DNA from: UBA7236 sp964463165
Lineage (GTDB): Bacteria; Bacteroidota; Bacteroidia; Chitinophagales; BACL12
Direction of reading: 5' to 3'
Length of the DNA stretch: 64,000 nucleotides
Assembly: GCA_964463165.1 (NCBI GenBank)
Contig: CAYXBK010000003.1
Span: 124,001 to 188,000, forward strand
Positions 1-7,635 of the stretch are shown piece after piece. Made by a program: the position numbers and the translations under genes. The notes under the pieces are model-generated. The model did no database searches, was not told where the DNA came from, and was given only the letters and a program-made list of their open reading frames with translations. Position 1 is the first letter of the stretch; each line of letters opens with the position of its first letter.

Positions 1-258
1 AGAAGCGCAGGAGACCTTTTAGGTTTTGACAGCAACTTTCTTTTAAAACATTCTTTTAGACGAAACATTTATTTCGTTCCATTGGCAAAAGAGTATAAAG
101 CATTTTTGAACGGAGAAACTAAACAACCACACTTCAACAACTATTCTAAAAAGGATCTTGTTGAGTTTTGGAAAAACCGTTGGCTTGAAAACAGAAGAAT
201 GAATCCTGATGTGATTAAGAATGTTCTTGACTTTAATTCGAATGACTTCTACATCTAA
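1..258 (+). CDS. 3' end of an unrecognised protein gene (partial)
   Basis: An open frame runs from the first base of the window to a TAA at 256-258 and gives an 85-residue C-terminal fragment. It is rich in Asn, Lys, Phe and aromatic residues and contains a WKNRWLENRR stretch followed by a short acidic tail ending in DFYI. There is no signal peptide, sorting domain or catalytic motif in the visible part. I do not recognise the family. The start lies outside the window. The frame is called coding because it stays open from the edge and has a normal amino-acid composition. A tract of eight Ts follows the stop by about 15 bases but no clear hairpin precedes it. Confidence 0.6.
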   Translation, partial: RSAGDLLGFDSNFLLKHSFRRNIYFVPLAKEYKAFLNGETKQPHFNNYSKKDLVEFWKNRWLENRRMNPDVIKNVLDFNSNDFYI

Positions 259-354
259 AGTCAACATTTCAAGCATTTTTTTTAATAGAGTATTTTTCTC
301 TCCTAATTAAATAACCCTCCTAAAATATCCTGTCCCTATCTTCCTCCTTAATTT

Positions 355-540
355 ATGATCCACCCGAAATTTGGAAAAACGCTGGAAGGAGCGAGGCTTG
401 AGCGCATTAGAAAATCTCCCAAATATAAAAAAGGGAAATTCGATAACCAGCATTTCACACCTCAGCTTACGGAAGGGACATCTGTTTCTAAAATGATGTA
501 TGAACTCTTCAATCAATGCCGCCGGAATAAATTCTATTGA
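355..540 (+). pseudogene. Truncated copy of the MBL-fold hydrolase 5' end
   Basis: This 61-codon frame copies the N-terminus of the intact hydrolase gene that begins at 1397. Over the 48 residues from KFGK to YELF, 39 are identical, including the block GKFDNQHFTPQLTEGTS. Similarity then stops abruptly, and the frame ends 10 residues later in an unrelated tail (NQCRRNKFY). The upstream DNA is also alike: both copies have CCCTATCTTC about 17-25 bases before the ATG (near 335 and 1365). The duplicated segment therefore included the promoter-proximal region. All metal-binding residues of the full protein lie downstream of the break, so the product cannot be an active hydrolase. It could still be transcribed as a short peptide. 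Confidence 0.7.
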
Positions 541-584
541 CTTGTAATCAATAAATAAGATTGATTTTAATCAAACAAGAATCT

Positions 585-1091
585 TCACATATGGAATACT
601 GTAAATACCATCGTAGCCTTGTTGCCTATAGGCGTAGAATATAAAAAATCACTGGTATCGAGGTGGTGATTATTCTGATAAAATTCTATATAGTAAACAC
701 CATCACCATATCCGTAATAAGCAAGCACCTCATTGATATTGGTGCATTTGCTGAAAATATGATCGATCCTGAAAATAGCATTCCATCTGTAAAATGCATA
801 TTGAACGCCTCCGGGAAAATTAATTACTTCTGCGCCAGGGAATAATTCAGGATGATCCGGATCATATAAATAGGCTTTCGTAGTACTGATCCGGCATGAA
901 ATATTTGTGGTATCTGTTACCCCGGCTGAAGGCAAAACCACATTTTGTAATTTATTGATTTTATTATGTCCGGTTTCAAACCAATTATATGGTTCACCCG
1001 CATCACAGGTTGTTAAGGAAGCGGGCACGATAACCTGCCCGAATGCAGCAAAAGAAAATAAAATAAACAATAGGAGTAAACAGGTTTTCAT
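585..1091 (-). CDS. Secreted hypothetical protein
   Basis: A 168-residue protein with a clear Sec signal peptide (MKTCLLLLFILFSFAAFGQ, cut likely after AFG). The mature part is compact, rich in Tyr, Phe and Asn, and has a few Cys that could form disulfides. It carries no T9SS sorting domain and no lipobox. The frame also has a TTG two codons upstream, but the ATG at 1091 starts the signal peptide directly and was chosen. The gene sits alone on the minus strand between the truncated and intact copies of the MBL-fold gene. It may have arrived with, or been trapped by, the rearrangement that produced the truncated copy. I do not recognise the family. Confidence 0.6.
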   Translation of the reverse strand: MKTCLLLLFILFSFAAFGQVIVPASLTTCDAGEPYNWFETGHNKINKLQNVVLPSAGVTDTTNISCRISTTKAYLYDPDHPELFPGAEVINFPGGVQYAFYRWNAIFRIDHIFSKCTNINEVLAYYGYGDGVYYIEFYQNNHHLDTSDFLYSTPIGNKATMVFTVFHM

Positions 1092-1396
1092 AATCAATTG
1101 TTTAAAAAAACAGAACGGTATTGTAAATATAATCGAAATATTCCGGCGAGGGTAGAAGTTTACAGGCCGGACATCGGATGAAACCGGATTATGTTTTGTT
1201 CACTATCCAAATGATGTAAAGCCTGTTCAACCAATTGAAATCAATATCAAAACATATCGGCGAAAAGAATTGAAATTCACTTTGATTGAAAAATAATTTT
1301 CAGAAAAGAATAAACAGTTGAAATATAGGCTTTGTGCCTTTGTGGGAAATTACAATATCCCCTCCCTATCTTCGTCCTTTAATCTGAAGAAAAGTT

Positions 1397-2440
1397 ATGT
1401 TTGAAAAATACGGAAAAGCACCTGCAGGCAAAAGACTTGAGCGGATAAAGAAATCACCGAATTATAAAAAAGGCAAATTCGACAACCAGCATTTTACCCC
1501 GCAGCTTACGGAAGGCACATCTGTTCCGAAAATGATGTATGAATTCTTTTTTAAGAAAAATAAAAGGAGAATTCCGGTTGGAGTGATTCCATCTGTTAAA
1601 ACGGATTTAGTAAATCTCCCGGCAAATGAAAATGTGTTGGTATGGTTTGGGCACTCTTCGTATTTTATGCAGGTAGATGGAAAGAAATTTTTAATTGATC
1701 CTGTTTTCAGCGGTAATGCATCGCCTATCCCCAACACAATAAAATCATTTAAAGGATCTGATGTTTATGCAGCAAATGATTTTCCGGAAATTGATTTTCT
1801 CATCATGACACATGATCATTACGATCATATGGATTATGATACATTGATGAAAATCAAACCGAAAATTAAGAAAATAATTACCGGCCTCGGCGTGGGTTCG
1901 CATTTTGAATATTGGGGATTTAAACCTGAAATCATCACCGAGCTCGACTGGTATGATAAAACGGATCTGCAAAACGGATTTATGTTAACAGCAACACCTG
2001 CACGCCATTTTTCCGGAAGGGCATTTTCAAGAAATAATACATTGTGGATGAGCCTTGTTTTAAAAACACCTTCTTTCAATTTATACCTTGGCGGCGACAG
2101 CGGATATGACACGCATTATGCAGAGATCGGAAATCAGTTCGGGCCCTTTGATCTCGCCATTCTCGACAACGGTCAGTTTGATATAAAATGGAAATATATT
2201 CACAATCATCCGCCTGAAGTTTTACAGGCTGCAAAAGATCTGAAGGCCAAAAGATTATTGCCTGTGCATTCATCTAAATTTCCACTCTCAAATCATGCCT
2301 GGGATCATCCGCTCAAAACAATTACAGAATTAAATGAATCATCTTCATCTCCAATAAATATTATTACACCGATGATAGGAGAGAAGGTGTTGTTGGGAGA
2401 AGAGCAAACGTTTATTAAATGGTGGGAGGAAATTAATTAG
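1397..2440 (+). CDS. MBL-fold metal-dependent hydrolase, NAPE-PLD/RomA-like
   Basis: A 347-residue cytoplasmic protein of the metallo-beta-lactamase superfamily (Lactamase_B_2 type). The HxHxDH metal signature is H139-D-H141-Y-D143-H144. It is preceded by the LVWFGHSSYFMQ strand and the DPVF turn typical of the NAPE-PLD/RomA branch. Later ligands are probably the His in TPARHFSG, the Asp in GGDSGYD and the His in LPVHSSKF. Relatives include N-acyl-phosphatidylethanolamine phospholipase D and bacterial RomA-like proteins. The natural substrate cannot be read from the sequence. The N-terminal 60 residues are basic and match the truncated copy at 355. A TATCTTCG element at 1367-1374 is a possible -7 box, but the nearest TTTG is 24 bases away, which is long. 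No partner gene is apparent. Confidence 0.85.
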   Translation: MFEKYGKAPAGKRLERIKKSPNYKKGKFDNQHFTPQLTEGTSVPKMMYEFFFKKNKRRIPVGVIPSVKTDLVNLPANENVLVWFGHSSYFMQVDGKKFLIDPVFSGNASPIPNTIKSFKGSDVYAANDFPEIDFLIMTHDHYDHMDYDTLMKIKPKIKKIITGLGVGSHFEYWGFKPEIITELDWYDKTDLQNGFMLTATPARHFSGRAFSRNNTLWMSLVLKTPSFNLYLGGDSGYDTHYAEIGNQFGPFDLAILDNGQFDIKWKYIHNHPPEVLQAAKDLKAKRLLPVHSSKFPLSNHAWDHPLKTITELNESSSSPINIITPMIGEKVLLGEEQTFIKWWEEIN

Positions 2441-2740
2441 CAAATTAGCCGATTAGCTGATGGGAAGGGAATGATTAGCTGATTAGCCGATTAGCTGATG
2501 GGCAATTTACTTGAGTGGTAAAATAGATGTAAGTGTACCAATGTAACAATTTACCAATGGGATTTATTTGGAGGATGGGTTTAATTGGTACATTTGCATA
2601 TTGGTAAATTAGTTAACAGATTAGCTGATGGGCTTTTTACTTGAGTGGTTAAATTTATTTCTTCGTCGATTTACTGATTGACTTATTAGTTGAGTGGCAA
2701 AATATATCTCTCGTTGATTTGCTGATTAGCTGAGCCGGTG
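2441..2740. repeat. Degenerate 8-bp tandem repeats, intergenic
   Basis: The gap before the adhesin gene is filled by short imperfect repeats. The first block repeats GATTAGCT/GATTAGCC with an 8-bp period (about 2440-2505), and scattered copies follow to about 2735. A second block uses CAATGTAA/CAATTTAC octamers. Within it AATTTACCAAT at 2548-2558 has a perfect inverted partner at 2600-2610, and GTACCAAT at 2535-2542 has one at 2584-2591, so the DNA or RNA can fold back. The phrase ACTTGAGTGG also recurs. No gene is visible. The stretch from 2741 to 2963 shows no clear repeats or hairpin and probably holds the promoter of the next gene. Confidence 0.6.
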
Positions 2741-2963
2741 CTAGATAAATCTCCTGCAAATTTTCAGACAATCATAAAAAACTTTTGTGACCTTTTGTTT
2801 CTCTTGTGGTTTTAAATTCCCGTGACTGATTAGTCCGAATGGCAATCGGAAAGCAGATTGACTTTTATCTCGTTGACCGATCCATTATTATTTTTTCTTC
2901 ATCACTTATTTATCGGCTGCCTGCAATCAACCAACAATTCTTAAATTGCAACAAAAAATAATT

Positions 2964-5054
2964 ATGAAAACATATTTTCTTACGGGCATGCTCCTGTTAG
3001 CAGCAATAACCACCACTCTCGCCCAAACAAATACATTCCCTACAACCGGCAGTGCAGGTATTGGAACGATCACGCCGGATGCTTCAGCAATTCTGGAAAT
3101 GCAAAGCAGCTCAAAAGGAATTTTAATTCCACGTATGACAAAAGCGCAACGTACTGCTATTGTTGCACCTGCAACGGGCCTGCTTATCTACCAGACAAAT
3201 TCACAACCCGGCTTTTATTTTTATGACGGCAGCGGATGGAAATCACTTAAATCGCAAACCTATTCTGCCGGCACAGGTATCAGCATAGCAGGCAATGTAA
3301 TTTCAAATACATCGCCCGATGTTCCGATCACCATAACAGGTACAGGAAATTCAACAGTAACCGGCAGCTATCCGAATTTTAATATTTATTCAGCAGATGG
3401 ATTATGGGATACAACTTCTTCGAATATTTTCAATACAAATTCCGGTAACGTCGGCATCGGTATAAATGCACCTTTATTTAAACTTGATGTAAACGGAGAT
3501 TTAAACCTTGCCGATTCTAAATATATTTATTTAAACGGAATTAAATCATTCTCTTCAAACAGTACAAATGTTTTTGCGGGAAAATATGCAGGCAATGGAA
3601 TTACAACCGGTACTACAAATACTGCATTCGGTTATGAAGCAATGAAATCCAATACTTCAGGAACAAGAAATATCGCGATCGGATATCAGGCTTTTTATTC
3701 CAATGTCTCAAGTGGTGTGGGAAATATTGCTATCGGATATCAGTCGCAATATTCGATTGCAGGTACTGCATTATATAATGTGGCCATCGGAAGTTCAAGT
3801 TTATATGCAAATACAAACGGCAGTCAAAATACGACAGTTGGTAATGGCGGCCTGCGTTCAAATACCTATGGTGAATATAATTCTGCGATAGGTTATGATG
3901 TGATGTATTATAATACAACAGGAAATGAAAATGCGGCATTTGGTTCGGAGGCTTTATATCATAATGAAACGGGCAGTAAAAATATTGCCATTGGTAAAAG
4001 CGCATTGTATTCAAGTGTTTCGGGTGATTATAATGTTGCAGTGGGACATTGGTCAATGAATGATAATTCAACGGGAGATGAAAATATAGCAGCAGGCGCC
4101 TTTGCTTTGTCAAATAATACGACCGGAAACAAAAATGTGGGTGTTGGCTATTCAGCAGGTGATCAGGGTGGAAATAATACGAATTGCACGTATATCGGAT
4201 ACGAAGCATCCAATTCAACTTATACCGATTATACAAATTCAACAGCAATCGGAAATGCAACGAAAGTCACATCTTCAAATCATGTGCGTGTCGGAAATTT
4301 ATTTGTTACCTCAATCGGTGGATTTCAGGGATGGACAAATATTTCTGATCAAAGATTTAAAAAAGATATTGAGCAAAATGTGCCGGGGCTTGAATTTATA
4401 AATTTACTGCAACCGGTTACCTATCATCTGGATATTGACGGACTCAGTCAGTATTTAGGAGTTGATGAAAATGCAAGTGATGAAAAATCAGCTGAAACAA
4501 GCAAGAAAATAGTTTATACAGGATTTATTGCGCAGGATGTTGAAGCAGCGGCAAAAAAAATAGGTTATGATTTCAGCGGGGTGGATGCACCTGATAATGA
4601 AAATGATATTTATGGTTTGCGCTATGCAGAATTTACTGTTCCACTTGTGAAAGCCGTGCAGGAATTGAGTGTTATGAATACTGAAAAAGATGCACAGTTG
4701 GCTTATCTCGATGAACGCATTCGGAAGCTGGAATCATATATTTTTTCAAGTGAGAATAAACCCGTTCAGGAAATAAAACTCGGCAATCAAAACAGCTCAG
4801 CACGTTTGGATCAGAATATTCCGAATCCGTTTAATGGCAAAACGGTGATCAATTATTTTGTTCCTGAAACAATTTCTAAAGCTCAAATCAGAATCACATC
4901 TCAAAACGGGACTGAATTAATTGTTTCTGATGTCCAGACAGGCTCGGGTATTTTACAAATTGATGCATCGCTTATTGCAACAGGAATTTATTTTTATTCT
5001 TTAATTGCTGATGGCGTTGTTGTGGATACGAAACAGATGGTGCTGGCGAAATGA
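2964..5054 (+). CDS. T9SS-exported adhesin-like protein with peptidase S74 domain
   Basis: A 696-residue surface protein. It has a signal peptide (MKTYFLTGMLLLAAITTTLAQ) and then a region of the type found in fibre-shaft proteins. From about residue 205 to 440 there are head-type repeats with recurring GYxA/AIGY and NT(S/T)G phrases, like the YadA-head or tail-fibre left-handed roll. A peptidase S74 (intramolecular chaperone) domain starts near residue 459 with SDQRFKKDI, which carries the Ser and Lys of the self-cleavage dyad. A coiled-coil segment follows (residues 560-595). The C-terminal 80 residues form a type A T9SS sorting domain (LDQNIPNPFNGKTVINYFVP, ending KQMVLAK). The ATG at 2964 was preferred over a TTG six codons upstream. 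S74 followed by a sorting domain is an unusual order. Confidence 0.85.
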   Translation: MKTYFLTGMLLLAAITTTLAQTNTFPTTGSAGIGTITPDASAILEMQSSSKGILIPRMTKAQRTAIVAPATGLLIYQTNSQPGFYFYDGSGWKSLKSQTYSAGTGISIAGNVISNTSPDVPITITGTGNSTVTGSYPNFNIYSADGLWDTTSSNIFNTNSGNVGIGINAPLFKLDVNGDLNLADSKYIYLNGIKSFSSNSTNVFAGKYAGNGITTGTTNTAFGYEAMKSNTSGTRNIAIGYQAFYSNVSSGVGNIAIGYQSQYSIAGTALYNVAIGSSSLYANTNGSQNTTVGNGGLRSNTYGEYNSAIGYDVMYYNTTGNENAAFGSEALYHNETGSKNIAIGKSALYSSVSGDYNVAVGHWSMNDNSTGDENIAAGAFALSNNTTGNKNVGVGYSAGDQGGNNTNCTYIGYEASNSTYTDYTNSTAIGNATKVTSSNHVRVGNLFVTSIGGFQGWTNISDQRFKKDIEQNVPGLEFINLLQPVTYHLDIDGLSQYLGVDENASDEKSAETSKKIVYTGFIAQDVEAAAKKIGYDFSGVDAPDNENDIYGLRYAEFTVPLVKAVQELSVMNTEKDAQLAYLDERIRKLESYIFSSENKPVQEIKLGNQNSSARLDQNIPNPFNGKTVINYFVPETISKAQIRITSQNGTELIVSDVQTGSGILQIDASLIATGIYFYSLIADGVVVDTKQMVLAK

Positions 5055-5077
5055 TGAAATGATAATATGCGAATGTG

Positions 5078-5117
5078 CCAATGTGCACATGGCTTACCCG
5101 TAAGTTGTGCTCATTGG
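5078..5117. terminator. Long imperfect hairpin between convergent genes
   Basis: Nested inverted repeats lie between the stops of two convergent genes. CCAATG (5078-5083) pairs with CATTGG (5112-5117), GCACA (5085-5089) with TGTGC (5106-5110), and CTTA (5093-5096) with TAAG (5101-5104). The outer arms are copies of the octamer family seen at 2535-2610 and 28467-28544. More ATTGG-type octamers continue to 5140. There is no U-tract, so it may act as an RNA 3'-end stabiliser rather than a classical terminator. Confidence 0.4.
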
Positions 5118-5143
5118 TACATTGGTAAATTGGTCCATTGGGT

Positions 5144-5743
5144 TTACGCCGCAACTCTCTGACCCAGCAATATCATTACTCCATCGCCAGTAGCTTCTGC
5201 ACGATGTAATGTGCCGGCAGGAATTTCGATGAAATCTCCTTCCTTATAAAAATGCGTTTCGCCATTCCATGCAATTTTGCAATTTCCCTGCAGCATAAAC
5301 AGCCTTTCAAGATGGTCATCATGAATTTCTTCCACATAAGCGCCTTTTTCCGCCCATGCAATATAAGTGACGAGTGTATTTGTTTTTACAAATTCGATCA
5401 TCATTAATTTTTCACCGGTATCGGGTTTGAATATTTTATGATCGATGAGGTACGACCACCATTCGTCGGCATTTGTTTGCGGAGATAAAAGAGGAGGTAA
5501 TTTAAATTTATCTGCATCAGCTTGTGCGATAGAATCAAAAATATTTCTTAAAACATGCGAAGAGGGTTGTTTATTTTCTGAAACGCCATATGTTTCAAGT
5601 GCATGTAAAATAATTTCATATTCTTTTCTTAAAGCTTCATCAATCGGCAATAAAGATTCGATCAGTGCATTTTCATCGGCAGAAGTTCCACCGATGGCAT
5701 ATAATTCGAGCAGGCCTGATTCGATGATCTCTTTTGCTGTCAT
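5144..5743 (-). CDS. Cupin-domain anti-sigma factor
   Basis: A 199-residue protein with two parts. The N-terminal 60 residues (SGLLELYAIGGTSADENALIE...) resemble the helical anti-sigma domain of RskA-type proteins in this phylum. The C-terminal half (about residues 110-190) is a cupin barrel with the pattern EEIHDDHLERLFMLQG...GDFIEIPAGTLHRA, as in ChrR-type anti-sigma factors. The N-terminal HxxxCxxC zinc site of classical ChrR is absent. There is no transmembrane segment, so it acts in the cytoplasm. The start overlaps the stop of the sigma gene by 4 bases (ATGA), which implies translational coupling and a sigma/anti-sigma pair. The signal sensed by the cupin metal site is unknown. Confidence 0.75.
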   Translation of the reverse strand: MTAKEIIESGLLELYAIGGTSADENALIESLLPIDEALRKEYEIILHALETYGVSENKQPSSHVLRNIFDSIAQADADKFKLPPLLSPQTNADEWWSYLIDHKIFKPDTGEKLMMIEFVKTNTLVTYIAWAEKGAYVEEIHDDHLERLFMLQGNCKIAWNGETHFYKEGDFIEIPAGTLHRAEATGDGVMILLGQRVAA

Positions 5744-6171
5744 TGCCTGTAAGTTTTCAAAGTGGATTTTATTATTTGTCTGATCTCGTCTTCTGTTGTA
5801 TTAAATTCATTTGCTGCTTCGGCCGGAGTGGCGCCATTACAAATGATCATTTCCAAAACCTGCTCTTCCATAGTTACGGCATTTCTGCTGAGATGGTTTT
5901 TTACGGGTTTATAATAATGCCGGGCTGTAAGTATGAACCAGGAAAATGGCAAATGTGTAACTGTTGTTTTCGTTAAAAAACGATAGGCATTTGCATATAT
6001 TTTAACAAATATTTCTTCTGCATTTTTTTCATCCGCTGATTTTCGCAAAACGATACCGTACAATGCATCAGCGTACAACGCATATAAATTCCGGATGGCT
6101 CGAAGAGAATCGCTTCGAAAACCGGTGATTTGCACCCCGTTATCTGAACCGTCGAACAGCTGGCTCTCCAT
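5740..6171 (-). CDS. ECF-type RNA polymerase sigma factor, short and divergent
   Basis: A 143-residue protein with a sigma-70 region 2-like segment at about residues 23-67 (LYALYADALYGIVLRKSADE ...) and a C-terminal region 4-like helix-turn-helix at about residues 105-143 (TPAEAANEFNTTEDEIRQII). It is shorter than most ECF factors (160-190 residues), and the usual AEDxxQ motif reads KNAEEIFVK. The assignment rests on fold pattern and on tight overlap with the cupin anti-sigma gene. It is divergently transcribed from the AraC-type metal regulator, with 88 bases between starts. The target promoters cannot be inferred from the sequence. Confidence 0.65.
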   Translation of the reverse strand: MESQLFDGSDNGVQITGFRSDSLRAIRNLYALYADALYGIVLRKSADEKNAEEIFVKIYANAYRFLTKTTVTHLPFSWFILTARHYYKPVKNHLSRNAVTMEEQVLEMIICNGATPAEAANEFNTTEDEIRQIIKSTLKTYRQ

Positions 6172-6204
6172 ACCTGTAAAGATACTCTGATTCCTACAAA
6201 GGTT

Positions 6205-6233
6205 TTTGTGCTGTTACCGAAATAGTAATTTTG
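6205..6233 (+). promoter_or_regulatory. Bacteroidota-type promoter of the AraC-type regulator
   Basis: TTTG at 6205-6208 and TAATTTTG at 6226-6233, separated by 17 bases, match the -33/-7 consensus of this phylum (TTTG ... TAnnTTTG). The -7 box ends 26 bases before the ATG at 6260, leaving room for a short leader. Confidence 0.6.
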
Positions 6234-6259
6234 TGAAGGCAAAACAACCGCATACCGTT

Positions 6260-6829
6260 ATGAAGCTGTTTATTAAAAATATGGTTTGTAACCGTTGCAT
6301 CATGATCGTGCAGCAGGAATTTGAAAAATTGAATTTAGATCCGGTTGCAATCCGGCTGGGTGAAGTGGATATGCCCGGAGATATTTCGGAGCAGCAAAAA
6401 GAAACATTAAAACAAAATCTTTCAAATGTCGGATTTGAACTCATCAACGATAAAAGAGGGCGAATTATCGAGCAGGTAAAATCGGCAATTATTTCATTGG
6501 TGCAGGATAAAAATGCATCAACAGAACAAAACCTGTCTGATTATCTCAGCAAACACCTGCATATGGAATATTCCTATCTCAGTACATTATTTTCTGAAGT
6601 GGAAGGTATCACAATAGAAAAATTTTATATACTTCAAAAAACGGAAAGAGTGAAGGAATTGTTAATGTATGATGAATTATCACTCAGTGAAATTGCATTT
6701 CAATTACATTACAGCAGTGTGGCACATCTCTCGGCCCAGTTTAAAAAAGTGACCGGTTTTACACCTTCGTATTTCAGGCAATTAAAAGAAAAGAAACGAA
6801 AACCGCTCGATCAGGTTGAAATGATATAA
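6260..6829 (+). CDS. AraC-family regulator with metal-binding (HMA-like) N-terminus
   Basis: A 189-residue cytoplasmic regulator. The N-terminal 75 residues start MKLFIKNMVCNRCIMIVQQE, an HMA-like fold with a CxxC pair (MVCNRC) where soft metals bind in copper chaperones. The C-terminal 80 residues (about 105-185) are an AraC/XylS double helix-turn-helix, with LSLSEIAFQLHYSSVAHLSAQFKKVTG as its core. The ATG at 6260 was chosen because it begins the HMA strand; an upstream TTG adds 18 residues without support. It lies just before an HMA-containing membrane protein and a Met/His-rich outer-membrane protein on the same strand. This suggests it senses copper or a similar metal and controls them. 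Confidence 0.8.
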   Translation: MKLFIKNMVCNRCIMIVQQEFEKLNLDPVAIRLGEVDMPGDISEQQKETLKQNLSNVGFELINDKRGRIIEQVKSAIISLVQDKNASTEQNLSDYLSKHLHMEYSYLSTLFSEVEGITIEKFYILQKTERVKELLMYDELSLSEIAFQLHYSSVAHLSAQFKKVTGFTPSYFRQLKEKKRKPLDQVEMI

Positions 6830-6863
6830 ATCAAACCAAAGATTATATAAGAGCTGCGCCTTA

Positions 6864-6880
6864 ATTGCAATCTAATTTTG
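6864..6880 (+). promoter_or_regulatory. -7 box and palindrome before the HMA-MauE gene
   Basis: TAATTTTG at 6873-6880 is a perfect TAnnTTTG box ending 19 bases before the ATG at 6900. No TTTG is found at the expected -33 distance, which fits a promoter needing an activator. The palindrome ATTGCAAT at 6864-6871 abuts the box and could be a regulator site. Confidence 0.4.
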
Positions 6881-6899
6881 CTTCATAAAAATTACAATT

Positions 6900-7628
6900 A
6901 TGATGCATACTTACAAAATTACCGGCATGACCTGCGAGGGTTGTTCAAAAACTGTGAAGGAATATCTTTTATCAGTTGACGGCATTACAGATGTCTATAT
7001 TGATCTTGCACAAAATACGGCAACTATTACAATGCAAAGACATATTCCTGTAGCAACCTTACAGGATGCGCTTAAAAACAGCAAATATGGGATTGAGGAA
7101 ACTGAGGTAAAATCACAAACCGTATTTGCAGAAACGGAAGCTGAGAAAATAACAATAAAAACGTTTCTTCCTGTTTTTTTGATTTTCGGTTATATTCTGC
7201 TTGCCACTATTTTGGTGCAATGGAAATCAGGCGGATTTGATCTCATGATTTGGATGCAGGATTTTATGGCCGGGTTTTTCCTCACGTTCTCATTTTTTAA
7301 ATTGCTTGATGTGCCCGCTTTTGCTATGAGCTATATGAGTTATGATATAGTAGCCAAAAAATGGTACCGGTATGGATATATTTACCCGTTCATTGAGTTG
7401 GGACTTGGAATTTTATTTTTACTTTCCATAAATCCATTTGCCGTAAATTTGTTTACGCTTTTCATCATGTCGGTGAGCATTATCGGTGTGATACAAAGCA
7501 TGCTCACAAAGAGAAAATTTCAATGTGCCTGCCTTGGCGCCGTTTTTAAATTGCCACTCAGTAAAATCACGTTATTTGAAGACGGGCTGATGATCCTTAT
7601 GGCTGCCATTTCTTTATTCATGATTTAA
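6900..7628 (+). CDS. HMA domain fused to MauE/DoxX-like membrane protein
   Basis: A 242-residue inner-membrane protein. Residues 1-70 form a heavy-metal-associated domain with the GMTCEGCSKTV loop, whose two Cys bind Cu(I) or a related ion in characterised HMA proteins. After a linker come four hydrophobic segments (about 87-105, 120-140, 160-180, 183-203) of the MauE/DoxX type. A KFQCACLGAVFKLP motif near residue 205 is the Cys pair typical of MauE-like proteins in this phylum. The combination suggests transfer of metal or thiol redox equivalents across the inner membrane. It is followed after 7 bases by the Met/His-rich outer-membrane protein, so both are probably co-transcribed. Confidence 0.8.
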   Translation: MMHTYKITGMTCEGCSKTVKEYLLSVDGITDVYIDLAQNTATITMQRHIPVATLQDALKNSKYGIEETEVKSQTVFAETEAEKITIKTFLPVFLIFGYILLATILVQWKSGGFDLMIWMQDFMAGFFLTFSFFKLLDVPAFAMSYMSYDIVAKKWYRYGYIYPFIELGLGILFLLSINPFAVNLFTLFIMSVSIIGVIQSMLTKRKFQCACLGAVFKLPLSKITLFEDGLMILMAAISLFMI

Positions 7629-7635
7629 ATTGAAG

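Noticed and set aside
1174..1186. CGGATGAAACCG about 87 bases before the minus-strand gene at 585, resembling the LytTR-type box
   Set aside because: It matches the core CGGATGAA only. The TGT end and a partner at 21 bases are missing, so it is not counted among the operators.
3730..4260. Long antisense frame (176 codons) under the adhesin repeats
   Set aside because: It mirrors the repetitive Asn/Gly codons of the real gene. The His/Tyr/Asn-rich translation has no signal or domain.
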